From: Aquilaria yunnanensis
Taxonomy: Eukaryota; Streptophyta; Magnoliopsida; Malvales; Thymelaeaceae
Length of the DNA: 64,000 nt
Assembly (NCBI GenBank): GCA_039654915.1
Contig: CM077599.1
Coordinates: forward strand, 26,907,501-26,971,500
Direction of reading: 5' to 3'
The notes below the pieces were generated by a model, which was given only the letters and a program-made list of their open reading frames with translations, had not been told where the DNA came from and searched no databases. The stretch's first letter is position 1; each line of letters starts with the position of its first letter. A program made the translations under genes and the position numbers. Positions 1-11,338 of this stretch are shown here, piece by piece.

Positions 1-225
1 TTATACTTATTTTTTAGATAAATTAACTGTTTGTTTTTATATTAGTAGTTATCTGTTTTTTTTTTGTAGTTATTTTTTATTTTTTATAATTCTTACTTGT
101 TCTTTAGATAAATTACTTATTTGTTCTTTTATTAGATGTTGTTTGTTCTTTTATTCACAACTATTTTTTACTTTATCAATTCCTACTTGTTATTTAGATA
201 AATTAGTTATTTGTTCTTTGCAACT
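1..225. repeat. Three-unit ~90-bp AT-rich tandem repeat
   Basis: The hexamer TAGATA followed by AATTA occurs at 15, 105 and 195, exactly 90 bp apart. The sequence around each copy (TTTAGATAAATTA, then TTATTTGTTCTTT-like runs) is clearly related, with substitutions and small indels. No coding sense is seen. The array may continue to the left, outside the window. Confidence 0.7.
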
Positions 226-228
226 TCT

Positions 229-955
229 AAAAGAAAAAAATAAAACTTATTAAAAGAATATATAAAAGCTTATAAAAGAAAAAATAAAAGAATAAAAAAC
301 TAGGAACAATAAAAAAAACATAGAAGAAAAAAGGAAAAAGGAAAGAATATAAGCAAAAATGAATTGGAAGACAAAAGAAAGAAAGGTGAAGGAACACATA
401 AAGAAAAAAAAAAAGAGGAAAATGAAACGGGGAAAAAAAGTATACCAAGTGAAATAATAGAAAAAAAGTGGACGAAAATAGAAGAAACTAAAAAGTGTGA
501 AGACAAGCCCAAAAAGGTTGAAAAAACAAGTTTAGAAATGGAAAAACAGGAAAAATGAAAGAAAAATAATTAAAATGAAACAGAAATAAAAATTAAAAAA
601 AATAAAAGCAAAAAATATTGGACAAAAAATAAAGTAAGATGACAAGTATGATTCAGGAAGGGGAAAAACCGGGATAAAAAATATAATTTCGGGAAAAACG
701 GAAAGAAAAATAAAAAAAAACCAGCAACAAAATTTGAAAAATAAAACGAAGAAAAAAGGAACGGAAAATGTTAAAAAACGAAAACAAAGAAACAAGAGCA
801 AAAGAAACAAGAGAAACGAAAAAGAAAACAAATGAGAAAGCAAAACAGGAAAAAGAGGAGAATGAGGACTAAAAAAAGAAAAAAGGAAAGAGGAACGCAT
901 CAGCAGAAGAAATAAGAAAAGGATAAAGAGAAAAAAGAATGCATTATAGAGGGTC
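229..955. repeat. Long strand-asymmetric polypurine (A/G) low-complexity tract
   Basis: For about 700 bp the + strand is almost only A and G, with short T and C interruptions (AAAAGAAA, GGAAAAAG and GAAAGAAA words). Open frames here, including a phenylalanine/leucine-rich 152-codon frame on the - strand, follow from the absence of stop codons in pyrimidine runs and are not taken as genes. The purine bias ends abruptly near 955. Confidence 0.75.
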
Positions 956-959
956 AAAC

Positions 960-1709
960 CCGTGACCCCCTTATTTTCCCCCTGCTTCATAATTGCTCCA
1001 TCAACATGAAATTTTGCTCAAAGTTAGATTCTTTAGAGTTTTATCAGGGCTTGCATATAAGTCCGGCCTACACAAGTTTTTTCCTCTCAAATATGAAACT
1101 TATTAAATATGAAAATCTTAAAAAATAAAAATTACTAATTATAAAAGTCACCCTCCCCAAATATAGAATTTATTAAATGTGAAAGTCCAAAAAACAAAAG
1201 AAGTTCATAAATATGGAAGTCTCTATATATGAGACTTACTAAATATAAAAGGTAATAAAAAAGGAATGTTAAGGTTTAGGGTGAGAGTTAAAATCAAGTC
1301 TTGTCAAGTTTAATCATTGGATTATCTTGGGTTTGGGTCAAGTCGGCCTTAGGTTGAGTTATTTCGGGTTCTCGTCAATACAAGTTTGGTTATTTCAGGT
1401 TCGAGTATTTCAAGTTTGGGTCATTTGTATATGATTTTTTTTTTCAGGTTTCATTTTAATCGAATTCGACTTTAAGTTAGGTTTAAGTTATCAATTTTTC
1501 CTTTGTTAAAATTGAGTCAGGTTAACTTTAAATTCAAATAAGTCGGGTCAAGTCAATTTTTTTCACCACTAAGGACAATTGAAAACAGTAAATTTTTGGC
1601 ATAACTAAAGAGTAGTAGAAGATAACTATCTCGACCATCTATCTATTGCAACATATATTTGAAATGTATCCCCTTTTTTGTGTTCTCGTTGATTTGCTCG
1701 TTAAATGAA
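960..1709. other. Intergenic, no recognised feature
   Basis: AT-rich sequence with degenerate short words (TCAAGTTTGG, GGGTCAAGTC) repeated around 1280-1550, which may be an eroded simple repeat. No gene, RNA gene or complete mobile element was recognised. Confidence 0.5.
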
Positions 1710-2930
1710 AGGAAAACTTACCCAGACCCCCCCTGAGGTTTATCCTAACCTACACTTGGGTCCTCCATGGTTCCAATACTTATAATTACCCCCTCCAAAC
1801 CCAACTCCATTAATGACCGTTGAAAGAAAAAAGAGAAAATACCTGAATTTGTCATCCCAGCCTTCTTCATTAAAACCTTTGTCACCAAACTTTTCAATTC
1901 TATTTTCCCAATCAGTTAAACGCTTCTGTCCCTGTGCTCTCTGCTCTCAGATCCCATCCCAGCCGCCGGCGAGAGCGAGGTGGAGGAGGCGCTCTACGCA
2001 GACCCAGACCTTAAACGTCTTTGATATCTTTCGCTGAATCCAGACCACACGAACTCGCTCTCTCTCAGTCTCTACTTCTTTCCTTCGTGTGCTCGGTTCA
2101 CTTCGTTGGTGGCCTTCTGGTCGATGTCATCGGAGTTCTCCTCTCCTTCGCGTGCTTGGTTCGTCATTGGAGTTCCCTGAATCGTGGCGGTTCGTTGGTG
2201 GAGTTCACTCTATCGAGCAGGCGGTTCGTCGAAGTTCCCTGAATCGCAGCGATAAACGGCGATGAAATTGGTCTGGATTTGGAGGGCAATGGGTTCGCTG
2301 TACAGAACCCACTTATACCCATGCTCGAGGTCGTGATCCAGGCTGGCGTCATTCAGCGAGATATATGGTGTTCGAATCGAATCCAAATCATTCAAATCAG
2401 GAATGCAAATCGTCCGAATCAAATCCACCTCCGGCGACGCTCCCTCATCCTTCTCGATGCCTCCATCCGGATCGATACAGCGTGACATGCGTCATAGACG
2501 TGAGATTTGTAGTTTCCACTCGTGGGGCTTCTAGAGGAGAATGGCGGTGAGACCAGCATCTCTGATTCCAGGTCAACATCTAGACCTGTCGTTTTCCTGC
2601 TGGGTTCCGGCCAAAACCCGACAGTGATGAGGCCGATAGAGACGAGGCCAATGGCGACGAGGCCGATGGCGTGGTGGCATTCTCCAGACTAGGCCTACAG
2701 TGGGGGCAAGGAGGAGGAAGTTCAAATTGTGGATCTAATTTGTATTGATCTGAAAGTTGGGGGGCAGAGTTTCCATGGAAGAATATTACGTAGACAATCA
2801 AAATTTATCATTGTTTCTGTCTAACGGTGAATGACGGAATTAAATTTTGAGGGAGGTAAGTGTGCGTAATTGAAAAATGAGGGACACAAGTATAGGTTCA
2901 CCCAAACCTAGGGGTCCAACTAATTTTCCC
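1710..2930. mobile_element. Non-autonomous Mutator-like foldback element with target-site duplication
   Basis: The ends are imperfect terminal inverted repeats of about 110 bp. The left end reads GGAAAACTTACCC...CTAACCTACACTT; the right end, reverse complemented, reads GGGAAAATTAGTTGG...AACCTATACTT. The element is flanked by TAAATGAA at 1702-1709 and 2931-2938. An 8-9 bp duplication with long inverted repeats is typical of Mutator-like elements. The interior (about 1920-2800) is markedly GC-richer than its surroundings and may be captured host sequence. No transposase was recognised, so the element would need one in trans. The same terminal sequence recurs at 27608-29080. Confidence 0.75.
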
Positions 2931-2940
2931 TAAATGAATT

Positions 2941-3585
2941 TTTGAAGCTTGGTTGCAATAAGTGAAAAGTTGGAATTTTCAGTTGTTAAAAGAGTTAGAG
3001 ATGAAGGAGGGTAACACAAAATCACGGAAACATGTGTCCAAGGTACGAACTTAAGTTGTATTTCTATGATTTTGGCGTTTCTCACTCTTCTCCCATTGAT
3101 TCAATTTACAAAGATAAGTATCAGACTTGTTACTGTTTCTAGAAAACTTGGATGTGTTAGCAATCCATTATTTGTAAATAATAAGTGCCACCTACTAGGT
3201 ATACCAGGGTCAGAATCAAGAAATGCGCCCATTAGAACTTAGCTACATGACGAATTCAGTCCAGTGGATCGATACCAAACCCAAAAGGTACTTAAGGGAA
3301 TAAATGTCCTAAAGCATATAAATCGAACTTGATCCTATAAAAGCGACCTCATGCCACTCCTAAATTATGCTCCACATTCTACTTTCATAACCATTTCAAC
3401 CACTAACCATTTCAACCACTAATAGAGAGCTAATTTGATTATTAGCGGATTCCACTAAAAAACATGATCTGGCCCCTAACAGTGTCTTTATACGCTAGTA
3501 TCCAATCTCAACCAAATTTTGTTACTATTTAACTACCACTAGAGTCTAGACAAACAAACAATGGATAATTATAATTTTCCAAATA
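2941..3585. other. Intergenic, no recognised feature
   Basis: AT-rich DNA without a long open frame. A direct repeat of AACCATTTCAACCACTA sits near 3390-3422. Nothing else was recognised. Confidence 0.5.
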
Positions 3586-3980
3586 AGGTTTAGGTGAAAT
3601 TAGACTTTTCTTCTCTTATTTTAGAAATATATACTTGTCCCAACATTTTTAATATAGTTTGATATCAACTTTTAAAATCTTAATTTAAACTGTACAGTAT
3701 TCATCTTCAAGTAATTTTAATTTGTATAATAATTTTTTTTTACAATTAATTATGATTTAAAAAATATTATTTTTCATTAACGGAAAGAAAAAATTGATAA
3801 TTTAAAATATTTATTAACTGTAAAAAAATATCATATAGATTAAAATTACCAGAAAATGATGACCATAATATTTAAATTAAAATTCTAAAAGTTGCTATTG
3901 AATTGTATTAAAAATGCATGGAACAAAATATATATTTATGAAATAGGAGAAAAAAAAAAGTATAATTTCGCCTAATTTGA
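3586..3980. mobile_element. Foldback/MITE-like element with long inverted arms
   Basis: The left arm begins near 3587 with GGTTTAGGTGAAATTAGAC. It matches the reverse complement of the right arm, which ends near 3976 in GTATAATTTCGCCTAATTT. The arms run for roughly 170 bp with mismatches, leaving a short AT-rich middle. I could not define a target duplication, so the exact ends are approximate. Confidence 0.6.
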
Positions 3981-4246
3981 GGCAGATTATGGTTAACCCA
4001 ACAAACAAAATCCAGAAAATATGGCTCACGATTCTGCATTGTTTGCCGCGGGCCTGTGCCGAAAAAAAAAATATATTGGGCCTAGCGACAACAGAATAAA
4101 TGAAACTTGGACCCTTTTCTTTGACAAATGGACCTCAACTGGCGAAACAACAAAATTAGATCAGGAGTGTTTGTTTTTCTTTCTTCCATTTTTTATAACA
4201 ATGCTGGCAATCCAAGCTTTCTATAGTCGATATGCAAACCTACACC

Positions 4247-4562
4247 CAATTCATTTTAATTTAAATTAATTGACTATAAAATGACTTATTTTTATTCTTA
4301 CGTCTTTTTTACCCAAAAATAATTTTAATTAAAAACAAATATTATGTAGTTGCAATAATCCATTTGAAATATATTTTTTTGTAATCTTACTAAATTTTTA
4401 TGAATTTTTCTAAAAATTCATAAAAATTTAACAATGTCATGAAAATTTACTTTCAAATAAATTATTTCATCTATATAATATTAACTTTCAAATAAAATTG
4501 GTCTTAGACAAAAAAGATATAAAAATAAAAATAAATTAGTGGACTTAAGTTAAAATGAATTG
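4247..4562. mobile_element. Small inverted-repeat element (MITE-like)
   Basis: The element starts CAATTCATTTTAATTTAAAT and ends in the near reverse complement, ATTTAAGT-type sequence then TTAAAATGAATTG. The inverted repeats span about 60 bp. A second hairpin lies at 4393-4430 (AAATTTTTATGAATTTTT against its complement). No convincing target duplication was found. There is no coding content. Confidence 0.6.
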
Positions 4563-5790
4563 GCTCTTATATTTTGTATCCAATCATCTTATGCACATAG
4601 GGGCCGGCTCAACATTTTTACAAAGCAGGAGCAAATAGATGTTTTCCTAATTTCTAGTTCTTATAAGGGATTTATATCAATTTTAATGAGGGTTAAAATC
4701 AATTTATCCTTAAAATTTAGGATTAATAACTATGATTCTATCATTTGGGGGCAGGCCTATGCAAGCTCCCCTCTAAGTCCAACCCTACACATAACTTTGT
4801 AAAGTTACTTTATGTACCAAATTTTTGTATTTCCAATAGTATTTCTTTATAGAACAGAATGTGTTTTCGAGGATTTAGGTACATACGACAAGACATACCT
4901 CCTCACCAATAATTTTGAATATTCTTTTTTTTTTCCTTAAAAGGTCGAGCTTTATTAATTTGTTAGTTTAGATGTCCACTTTTTGCTGGAGAAGTAATTA
5001 CATATACTATATAATTAATTCAGGTGAGCGGTGTCGTCAAATTGGTGTGTTCAGGGTTTAACCGTGTAGAATTGATAATTTAGGGCCTAACTAGATCAAA
5101 TTATTAATTATGAACCTGGCCTTAATTAATTGTGACAAAAATTTAATTATGTCAAATTCACTTAGTGGATTAATTTTAATTTTTTTTTTACAGTTTTTTT
5201 TATCAGAACCAATATCATTTGAATAATATTTTTCTATTATGTAATTAAATTTTTATTAATTCCTTTTTGTTTAAGTTGGAGTAAGTAAAAAGAATATAAA
5301 AATTCAGTTACATTATGAAAAATGATATTTACTGGATTATGATCCCTATGTAAGTATTAACTTTTAAATAACATTAATTTTAACTAAAAAATATAAAAAT
5401 AAAAAATAAGTTATTTTTTAATTAATCCAACGTAATACTAAACAAACTGCAACTTCGTGGATTAACACGAATGAGTTAGCTTAATAACTTGTTTATCGCT
5501 TCATCCTTAAAAAAAAAAAAGCACTTGTTTATCACGAAATTTTTAAGTGGGTTTTGACCTGTTGATTCAAATGCTCATGAGCCAACCACAAACCTACATG
5601 CTTAGTTTAGTGAACCACGAATGCTTCCAAACAACGGGGAAATTATTTAACAAGATATTGGCAGGCTAGCTTGGATCTAATTAAGAGTTCAAACTTCAAG
5701 ATATCTTATCTTTATTGGGTCAATTAAAATTCCTTCAACCAACTTAGGTCAAAACATAAAAATTCAAAGCAATATTACTCTTGAAGGGTT
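4563..5790. other. Intergenic, no recognised feature
   Basis: AT-rich DNA with weak inverted-repeat character around 5145-5430 (GGATTAATTTTAATTTTT against AAAAAATAACTTATT-type sequence). This may be an eroded relative of the element at 4247-4562. No gene was recognised. Confidence 0.4.
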
Positions 5791-5799
5791 TCTAATAGG

Positions 5800-6696
5800 A
5801 ATGATTGTATAGTCATTACATCACAAACGTAGGATAATGACTGAGAAAACAGTCGCTTCCAGTTACTAGTTATGACTGACTAGCGATTGAATATGTCAGT
5901 TGCAAAAACCTTAGTCGCTAGGTATTAGGAACTGATTAGCGACCGACTAATGACTAAAATTAGAGGCTGAAATGTCAGTCACTATTAGTGACTGAAACTT
6001 CAGTCGCTAGTGCCAATTTATTTTTAAACAAAAAATAGTTGAGATGTTTATGTATGTGTTTATATATAAATGAAATGCACTCAATGCGGTAATGAATTAT
6101 AATAATAATAAAAATTAATTAAAATAAATATAGAATCTAAACATAATATTATTAATTTGACAATGAGGAGGAAGAAGAAGGAGAAATGAAGGAGAGGCCA
6201 GAGCTTAGGAAGAAGAAAGAGAAATGAAGGGGGAAAAAGAAGGAGAAGGAGAAATGAGGAAAGCAAGGCCGTAGTTGAAGGAAGGAGAAGAGAAAGGAGA
6301 AATGAAGGAGGCAGAAGAAGGAGAAATGAGGAAGGAGAGGAAGAAGAAGAAGAAAAAAGGAAGGGGAGGTTGGAGCTGAGGAAGGAGAAATGAAGGAGGA
6401 ATAAGTAGAAATGAGGAAGGAGAGGTAAGAGCCAAAGTTTTTAATTTGTTTTAGTGACTGAAATAGTGACTAAAGTACATTAGCAACTGAATAGTGATTG
6501 ATTTCAAAAAATAATATAAAATTTACAATTGACTAGTGACTAAAAATTTAAAATTAGCGACTAATTAGCAATTGAAAACTATTTTAGTCGCTAGTTAGTC
6601 ACAATAATTACGTAGCCCATAAGCTAGCAACTGAATTGACTAGAGACAAAATTCAGTTGTTTGTTTTAGTTGCTCCATTACTTCTTTCTTGTAGTG
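5800..6696. mobile_element. CACTA-type (En/Spm) DNA transposon remnant
   Basis: The right end reads TTTCTTGTAGTG at 6685-6696, whose complement is CACTACAAGAAA, the classic CACTA terminus. Both ends carry clustered subterminal repeats built on TAGTCGCTAG, GTGACTGA and TAGCGACTA, at about 5835-6015 and 6445-6660. The matching left terminus is eroded to CATTACATCAC near 5814. The centre (about 6160-6430) is a GAAGGAGAAATGAGG-type purine repeat. No transposase is present, so this is a non-autonomous or deleted copy. Confidence 0.7.
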
Positions 6697-7039
6697 TCTG
6701 CCATTAACCGTTGAGTCATTAAGTCTAATTTTTGCTTATATTTTTTTCGTATAAAGGATACTTTATTCCTATTATTACTAGTGAAAATCTTACAAACCAT
6801 TGATATAGGATATTGAAATATAGTATGAACATATAAATTGGTCAATAAAAGGCTATACGTCGTACTACAGCAAATAAAAGGAAGAAAATTGGATTAAGCC
6901 AAAACTTTCTAGGTAAATCAGGATAATTCTTGAGAAATAACTTATAAGTAACTGAAAAAAAGACCAAATAAAACACAAAATAAATGAAAGAAACAACATA
7001 CGGTTTAACTTGAGTTCTTATAACTCAAAGGGAAAATTG

Positions 7040-9078
7040 GAGAATGTAGGATTGAGTACCAAATTTGTCAGGATCCTACCTCAGTGCTTGGCCAATGCAA
7101 AAAATGTAAGATAAAGGCATTAAAACAAAGAGGGGATCAAATGAAAATTGGGAATATCATGTGTATGTTTAACCGAGGCTTATTAGGTTTGAATGGTGAA
7201 ATAAAATGGCTTGTAGTGGAAGTAGTAGAAAACAAAGTTTAAAGACCGAATTGTACTTATATTTGGGTGCCTAAAACTAAGTATATGAGTTATATAAGGA
7301 CTATATTGTGCCATGCAAGAAGTGGGCTTACTAAGGCTAGCATTAGCCCCATTTTTGTGCCATTTGGCACATAACTGGATTGCATGCTTCCACTTAAGCC
7401 GAAAACGCTAATCTCGGGTCAAAGCTCCATTTGCAAGTCAAGGTTGTTGTTCTTGGTGTTGAAGTGTCGGGGTCATGCCAAATCCTTGTTGATTAAAGCT
7501 TGAATTGAAGGTTCAAGCACATTAAGGTGCATTTCGACCATTGGCAACCTTGTTGTGGTGTTTTCAAAGCTTGATCTTAGAGATTCAAGCTTGGCCGATA
7601 GCTCAAAGCAAAGAAATTGGTAAGGATTCACGGTATACTACTTGATTTTGGTATTGTTCCATTTTCAAGTTAGTATTTTGGCTTCTAAGTGATAGTAGTT
7701 TGAGCTAGATGACCTTAGAATGCTATAGGGGCTTATGGGATACCTTTGGGTATATGTGATATGGTGGCTAGCTAGTTACTAATGGCAAGTACTAAAGTTC
7801 AATATGGGTAGGCCAACCTATAGTTGAACTTAGAGCTCTAATGGAATAGGTGTTATTGATGATGAAGCTTTGAAGGAAAATTGTGTGTATACTTGCTAGT
7901 TGGCATTCGGCCGAGAAGGACATTGGGTGAGGTATGTGAGTTGTGTGCTTTGATGTGTTGTTTGTGCTTGCTAACCATTACTAGAAGTAGATGTTATGTA
8001 TATGTGTTATTGTATATGTTGTGTTTTGGTGTTTTCTTGTCTTTCTTGACTATGGGAGGTTAAGCTTTTAGCTTAACTAAATAAGCTGAATGAGCTATAA
8101 TGAAATCCTTATTGAGTTTTTAAAACTCAGGCCCCATTTATGTATATGTTTAAGGAAAAGGATTTGAGCTAAATTAGCTTGATTATGTGTCAAGTTAGTT
8201 GTTGGTTGTACAAGGTATGTATTAAACCGAGAATGATTGCTCAATAAGTACTTATTGCAAGCTTTATAAGTCTTGGAAACTCATGTGCTTGAGTTTTGCA
8301 GGCTTGAGTGTAGATTGTGGGACAAGTCTAGAACTATGGACGTGCATTCATGGGCTTTAGTTATGTGGATGGCTCTTTTGATTATGGGTCTAGTAGTGGG
8401 ACTCTTTTTGCAAGCTTTGGTTTTGTACTATACCATTAAAGTAGCTTTCGGGTACTTTTAAGTACTTGGTATGTAATGCATAATTATGTTATGTTTCGGT
8501 TATGAGTGCTCTTGGTAGTGTTCCAAGGATGTAAGCAATAGTATGGATGATATTTTGTGTACATAGTCTTGGATGACTTATGAAACTTATATAAGTGCTA
8601 AGAAGGGAATGCTAAGTTTATGTTATGAGTACTTTTGGTTTTTTACCATAATGTGTTGAACCTCTCTTGGATCTTGTTGTGCAGAATGTGCATAAGTCAT
8701 GGAAAAGTTTATGTTTTCAAAATTTGTATGGATATGGGCTTCTTAGTTGCCATGCATTGAACACTACACTTAATGAGCACACACCTAAAACACTTAACTA
8801 GAAAGGTACATAAATCTTGCCTTGTGTTGCAAGTAACCATTTAAACCTTGCCTTGTGCTGCAAGTAATGACTAAAAGCTACTTGGTTAGCCTCCTGGGGA
8901 ATCTCTCAGGCCTTAGCCATATGAGTAGAGTTTTTGTGCAAGTATGAGGGACATGGCCGAGCCATAAACTTTCTTATAAACCATTATAAGCGTAATAGTT
9001 GAACATAAGTTCTAGTGCTTTGGTTGCACAGTTGATTAGCACTACAAGTGCATAGGTTGGGGCTTGTGTAGGGTGTGA
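7040..9078 (+). mobile_element. Degenerate solo LTR-like sequence (gypsy type)
   Basis: The region resembles the long LTR at 51516-52835. Shared blocks include GTGAGTTGTGTGCTT, then CTTGTTATGTATATGT-like sequence, then TTTTAGTGTTTTCTT. They appear near 7928-8040 here and 52446-52546 there, in the same order. A final GGTGTGACA at about 9070-9078 fits an LTR 3' terminus. No gag or pol lies beside it, so a solo LTR is likely. Both ends are approximate and no clear 5-bp target duplication was found. Confidence 0.5.
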
Positions 9079-10022
9079 CAAAATTTATCACTTAAAAGTA
9101 TTGAAAAAGTGAAATTCACCATTAAACTTTCAAAAGTACCAAATTTAATATTGGATTTTACTTTTAAAATCAAATTTACCATTAATATTAATTGACCATC
9201 AAATGAAGTGGAAATTTTTTTTTTTGGTGCTTTACCTTTCACGTTTATTTTACTTTTACCTTAAGTTTGACTATCTGATAATCATGTCATCTTCTTCAAC
9301 TAATTGCCCCACAATCTCTTCATCTCCATCCTTTACAAGTTCAGCTTCTTTGCCACTTTGCTGTCCCATTTCATCAACATCTTCTTCACTTGCAAGCGAT
9401 TTAACTCCTTAGCCCTTAACCCCCTCATCTTGTCCAAGGCCTCCCCAAAAGCTAGCCCTCATAAAAAAGTCCCAACGTCGGCAATGTCTATGACATCAAT
9501 GCACTTCATGAGCTTATTCATTGCTTACAAGACGGCTATGGTGTTTAGCAAAACATTGTTGAAGGCCACCACTTGTTGCTCCAAGCAAAACCATGTGAAC
9601 TCATTGTTTTTTAAGCTCTCATAGAATAGCCATCTCAAAATTAGGAGCGCCAAGCTGCACAAGCATTTGCTTCGTTCCCAATTTGAGTTGGGATATGTGT
9701 CAGAAGCTATTGAGTGAGGTCGGGAGAAAGATAACGAGTATGAAAATGCATCTAGTGAATCAATTCTTGAAGAAGATGGTATGATTATTAAATGGACAAA
9801 TTTAAAGCTCTAATAGAAGAAACGTGAAGAACCAATGGCCAAAACTGTTATTTGTCATCTTCAATTTGATGGTTACTAATGGAGAAGTGACAAATTTGAT
9901 TATGTTTGTAATGTCGGCTGTAAATTTTGTTTTAAAAATAAAATTCAACATGAGATTTGGTACTTTTAAAAATTTAATAACAAATTTAGTTTTTTTAATA
10001 CTTTTAAGCGGTAAATTTCCCG
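9075..10022. mobile_element. Foldback element with ~140-bp inverted arms
   Basis: The left arm at about 9077-9205 is an imperfect inverted repeat of 9865-10022. AAATTTATCACTTAAAAGTATT at the left matches, reversed, AATACTTTTAAGCGGTAAATTT at the right, and further matching blocks follow. The interior includes a 106-codon open frame at 9304-9621 with no recognisable domain. The left end abuts the apparent end of the LTR-like sequence. Confidence 0.6.
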
Positions 10023-11338
10023 AAGAATGTGTAAATATGAATAAAAAACGATGTAATTAAATAGTAGTTTTACCGGAGGCAGTAGAGAGCAGAAATGAAT
10101 GGATAAGTCATGGGTAGATCCTTCAAATCCCAAGAAATTTTGGTCCTGAACTTTCACACATGGATGTTGACACATGGTCATCCTCTCTCTTGCCCTCATC
10201 CCTAAAACATTCCAAGGAGGAGCGAGTAAGAGAATTAATTAATTAATTATACTGAAATAAATAATTTTCTCTCTCTTTCTCGATCTCTATATGTCACTCT
10301 GTATCGCTAGGTATCTTCCTCCCCCTCGTCCGCTACAGAAAGCCAGGATGGATGGGGGCTTTGCCGATGGATGACTCCTACCCACTCATTCTGCCAATCA
10401 TAACACTCTCATAAATAGTCCACAACCCACCTTTCCACTACTATTCACTTCACCCTCTATCTCTCTATATTTTCTTTTTCTTTTCTTAATTTTTCTCACA
10501 ACCACCCCCCCCCCCCCCGGGTACAAATAATACATTTACTTGTAGAATTCTTAGTATTTCTAAGGACACTATATATCTAATGAAAATATCACAATTTCTG
10601 TTATTAATCAAGGTACTCATATATATAGCAGAGAAACACAACTTGGCTACGCTATCCGTGTGGACAAATATATGATACTTGTAAAAATGATGATCATTTC
10701 CTAAAGTGATTAAGCCATTTAGAGAGAAAGTTGATCTTCTAAATTCATATTTCTCCATTCAACAAATTAACTCGAAACATTACTTAATTAAGAAATGAAG
10801 AACGTCATATAATTATATTCCATCTTAGGTGCTTGGTCCCAATATACATAATTGAGTAGTATAAAAAAGGGTTGCAGAAAACCACGTAGAAAAAGTAGAC
10901 AAGAATTTATACAAGATAGCTTTTAACATCAGTTATACAGATGGTTATTAATCAAAACTCTGTTAGGTCTCTCTTCCCCACTTGTTCTCTACTGATTCTC
11001 TCTCTCCCGACCAGACTTGTCCTTTCACGCTTTTGTACGCTTCCTCTACACAATCCCTCCTTCTGCCCCCCAAAAACAAAAGGATTAAACAATATAAGCT
11101 TTTCGCTTTTCTTTTTCTCCCAATTGCCTTGTTTGTCTTTGCAGTGCCCCCCTCCATTTTCTCCCTTCCTTTCTCCTTCTCTACCTCCCTTCTTCTCTCT
11201 TGCTTGCCTTCTTTTGTTAAAGAGCACTTCTTTAGGTCTAATTTATAGCTAGCCCCTCAATATTCCAGAAGAAAAAAAGGGAACACAGAAAAAAAAACAG
11301 AACTTGAACCAGATCAATTAAGAAAACTGTCATCATCA
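10023..11338 (+). promoter_or_regulatory. Upstream region and probable leader of the YABBY gene
   Basis: About 1.3 kb without a supported gene precedes the YABBY start codon. It holds CT-rich runs (10263-10290, 10441-10490, 10968-11210) of the sort common in plant 5' leaders, a 16-base C run at 10504-10519, and two TATA-like motifs (ATAAATAG near 10412, TATAAAAAAGG near 10860). The open frames inside the CT-rich stretch are low-complexity products. Confidence 0.4.
10857..10869 (+). promoter_or_regulatory. Candidate TATA box for the YABBY gene
   Basis: AGTATAAAAAAGG lies 470 bp upstream of the start codon and just before the CT-rich leader-like segment. This is a motif and position match only. 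The motif near 10412 is an alternative. Confidence 0.3.

Noticed and set aside
532..990. 152-codon - strand open frame, Phe/Leu rich
   Set aside because: It is the complement of a polypurine tract, where stop codons are rare. There is no domain and the composition is that of translated low-complexity DNA.
950..1010. GGGTCAAACCCGTGACCCCC with a distant A-box-like motif, resembling a SINE or tRNA relic on the - strand
   Set aside because: The match to the pol III B box is poor and no tRNA fold or SINE body could be traced.
10941..11252. Several overlapping frames of 64-103 codons on both strands before the YABBY start
   Set aside because: They run through a CT-rich leader segment and are open only because of the CTCTTC composition.
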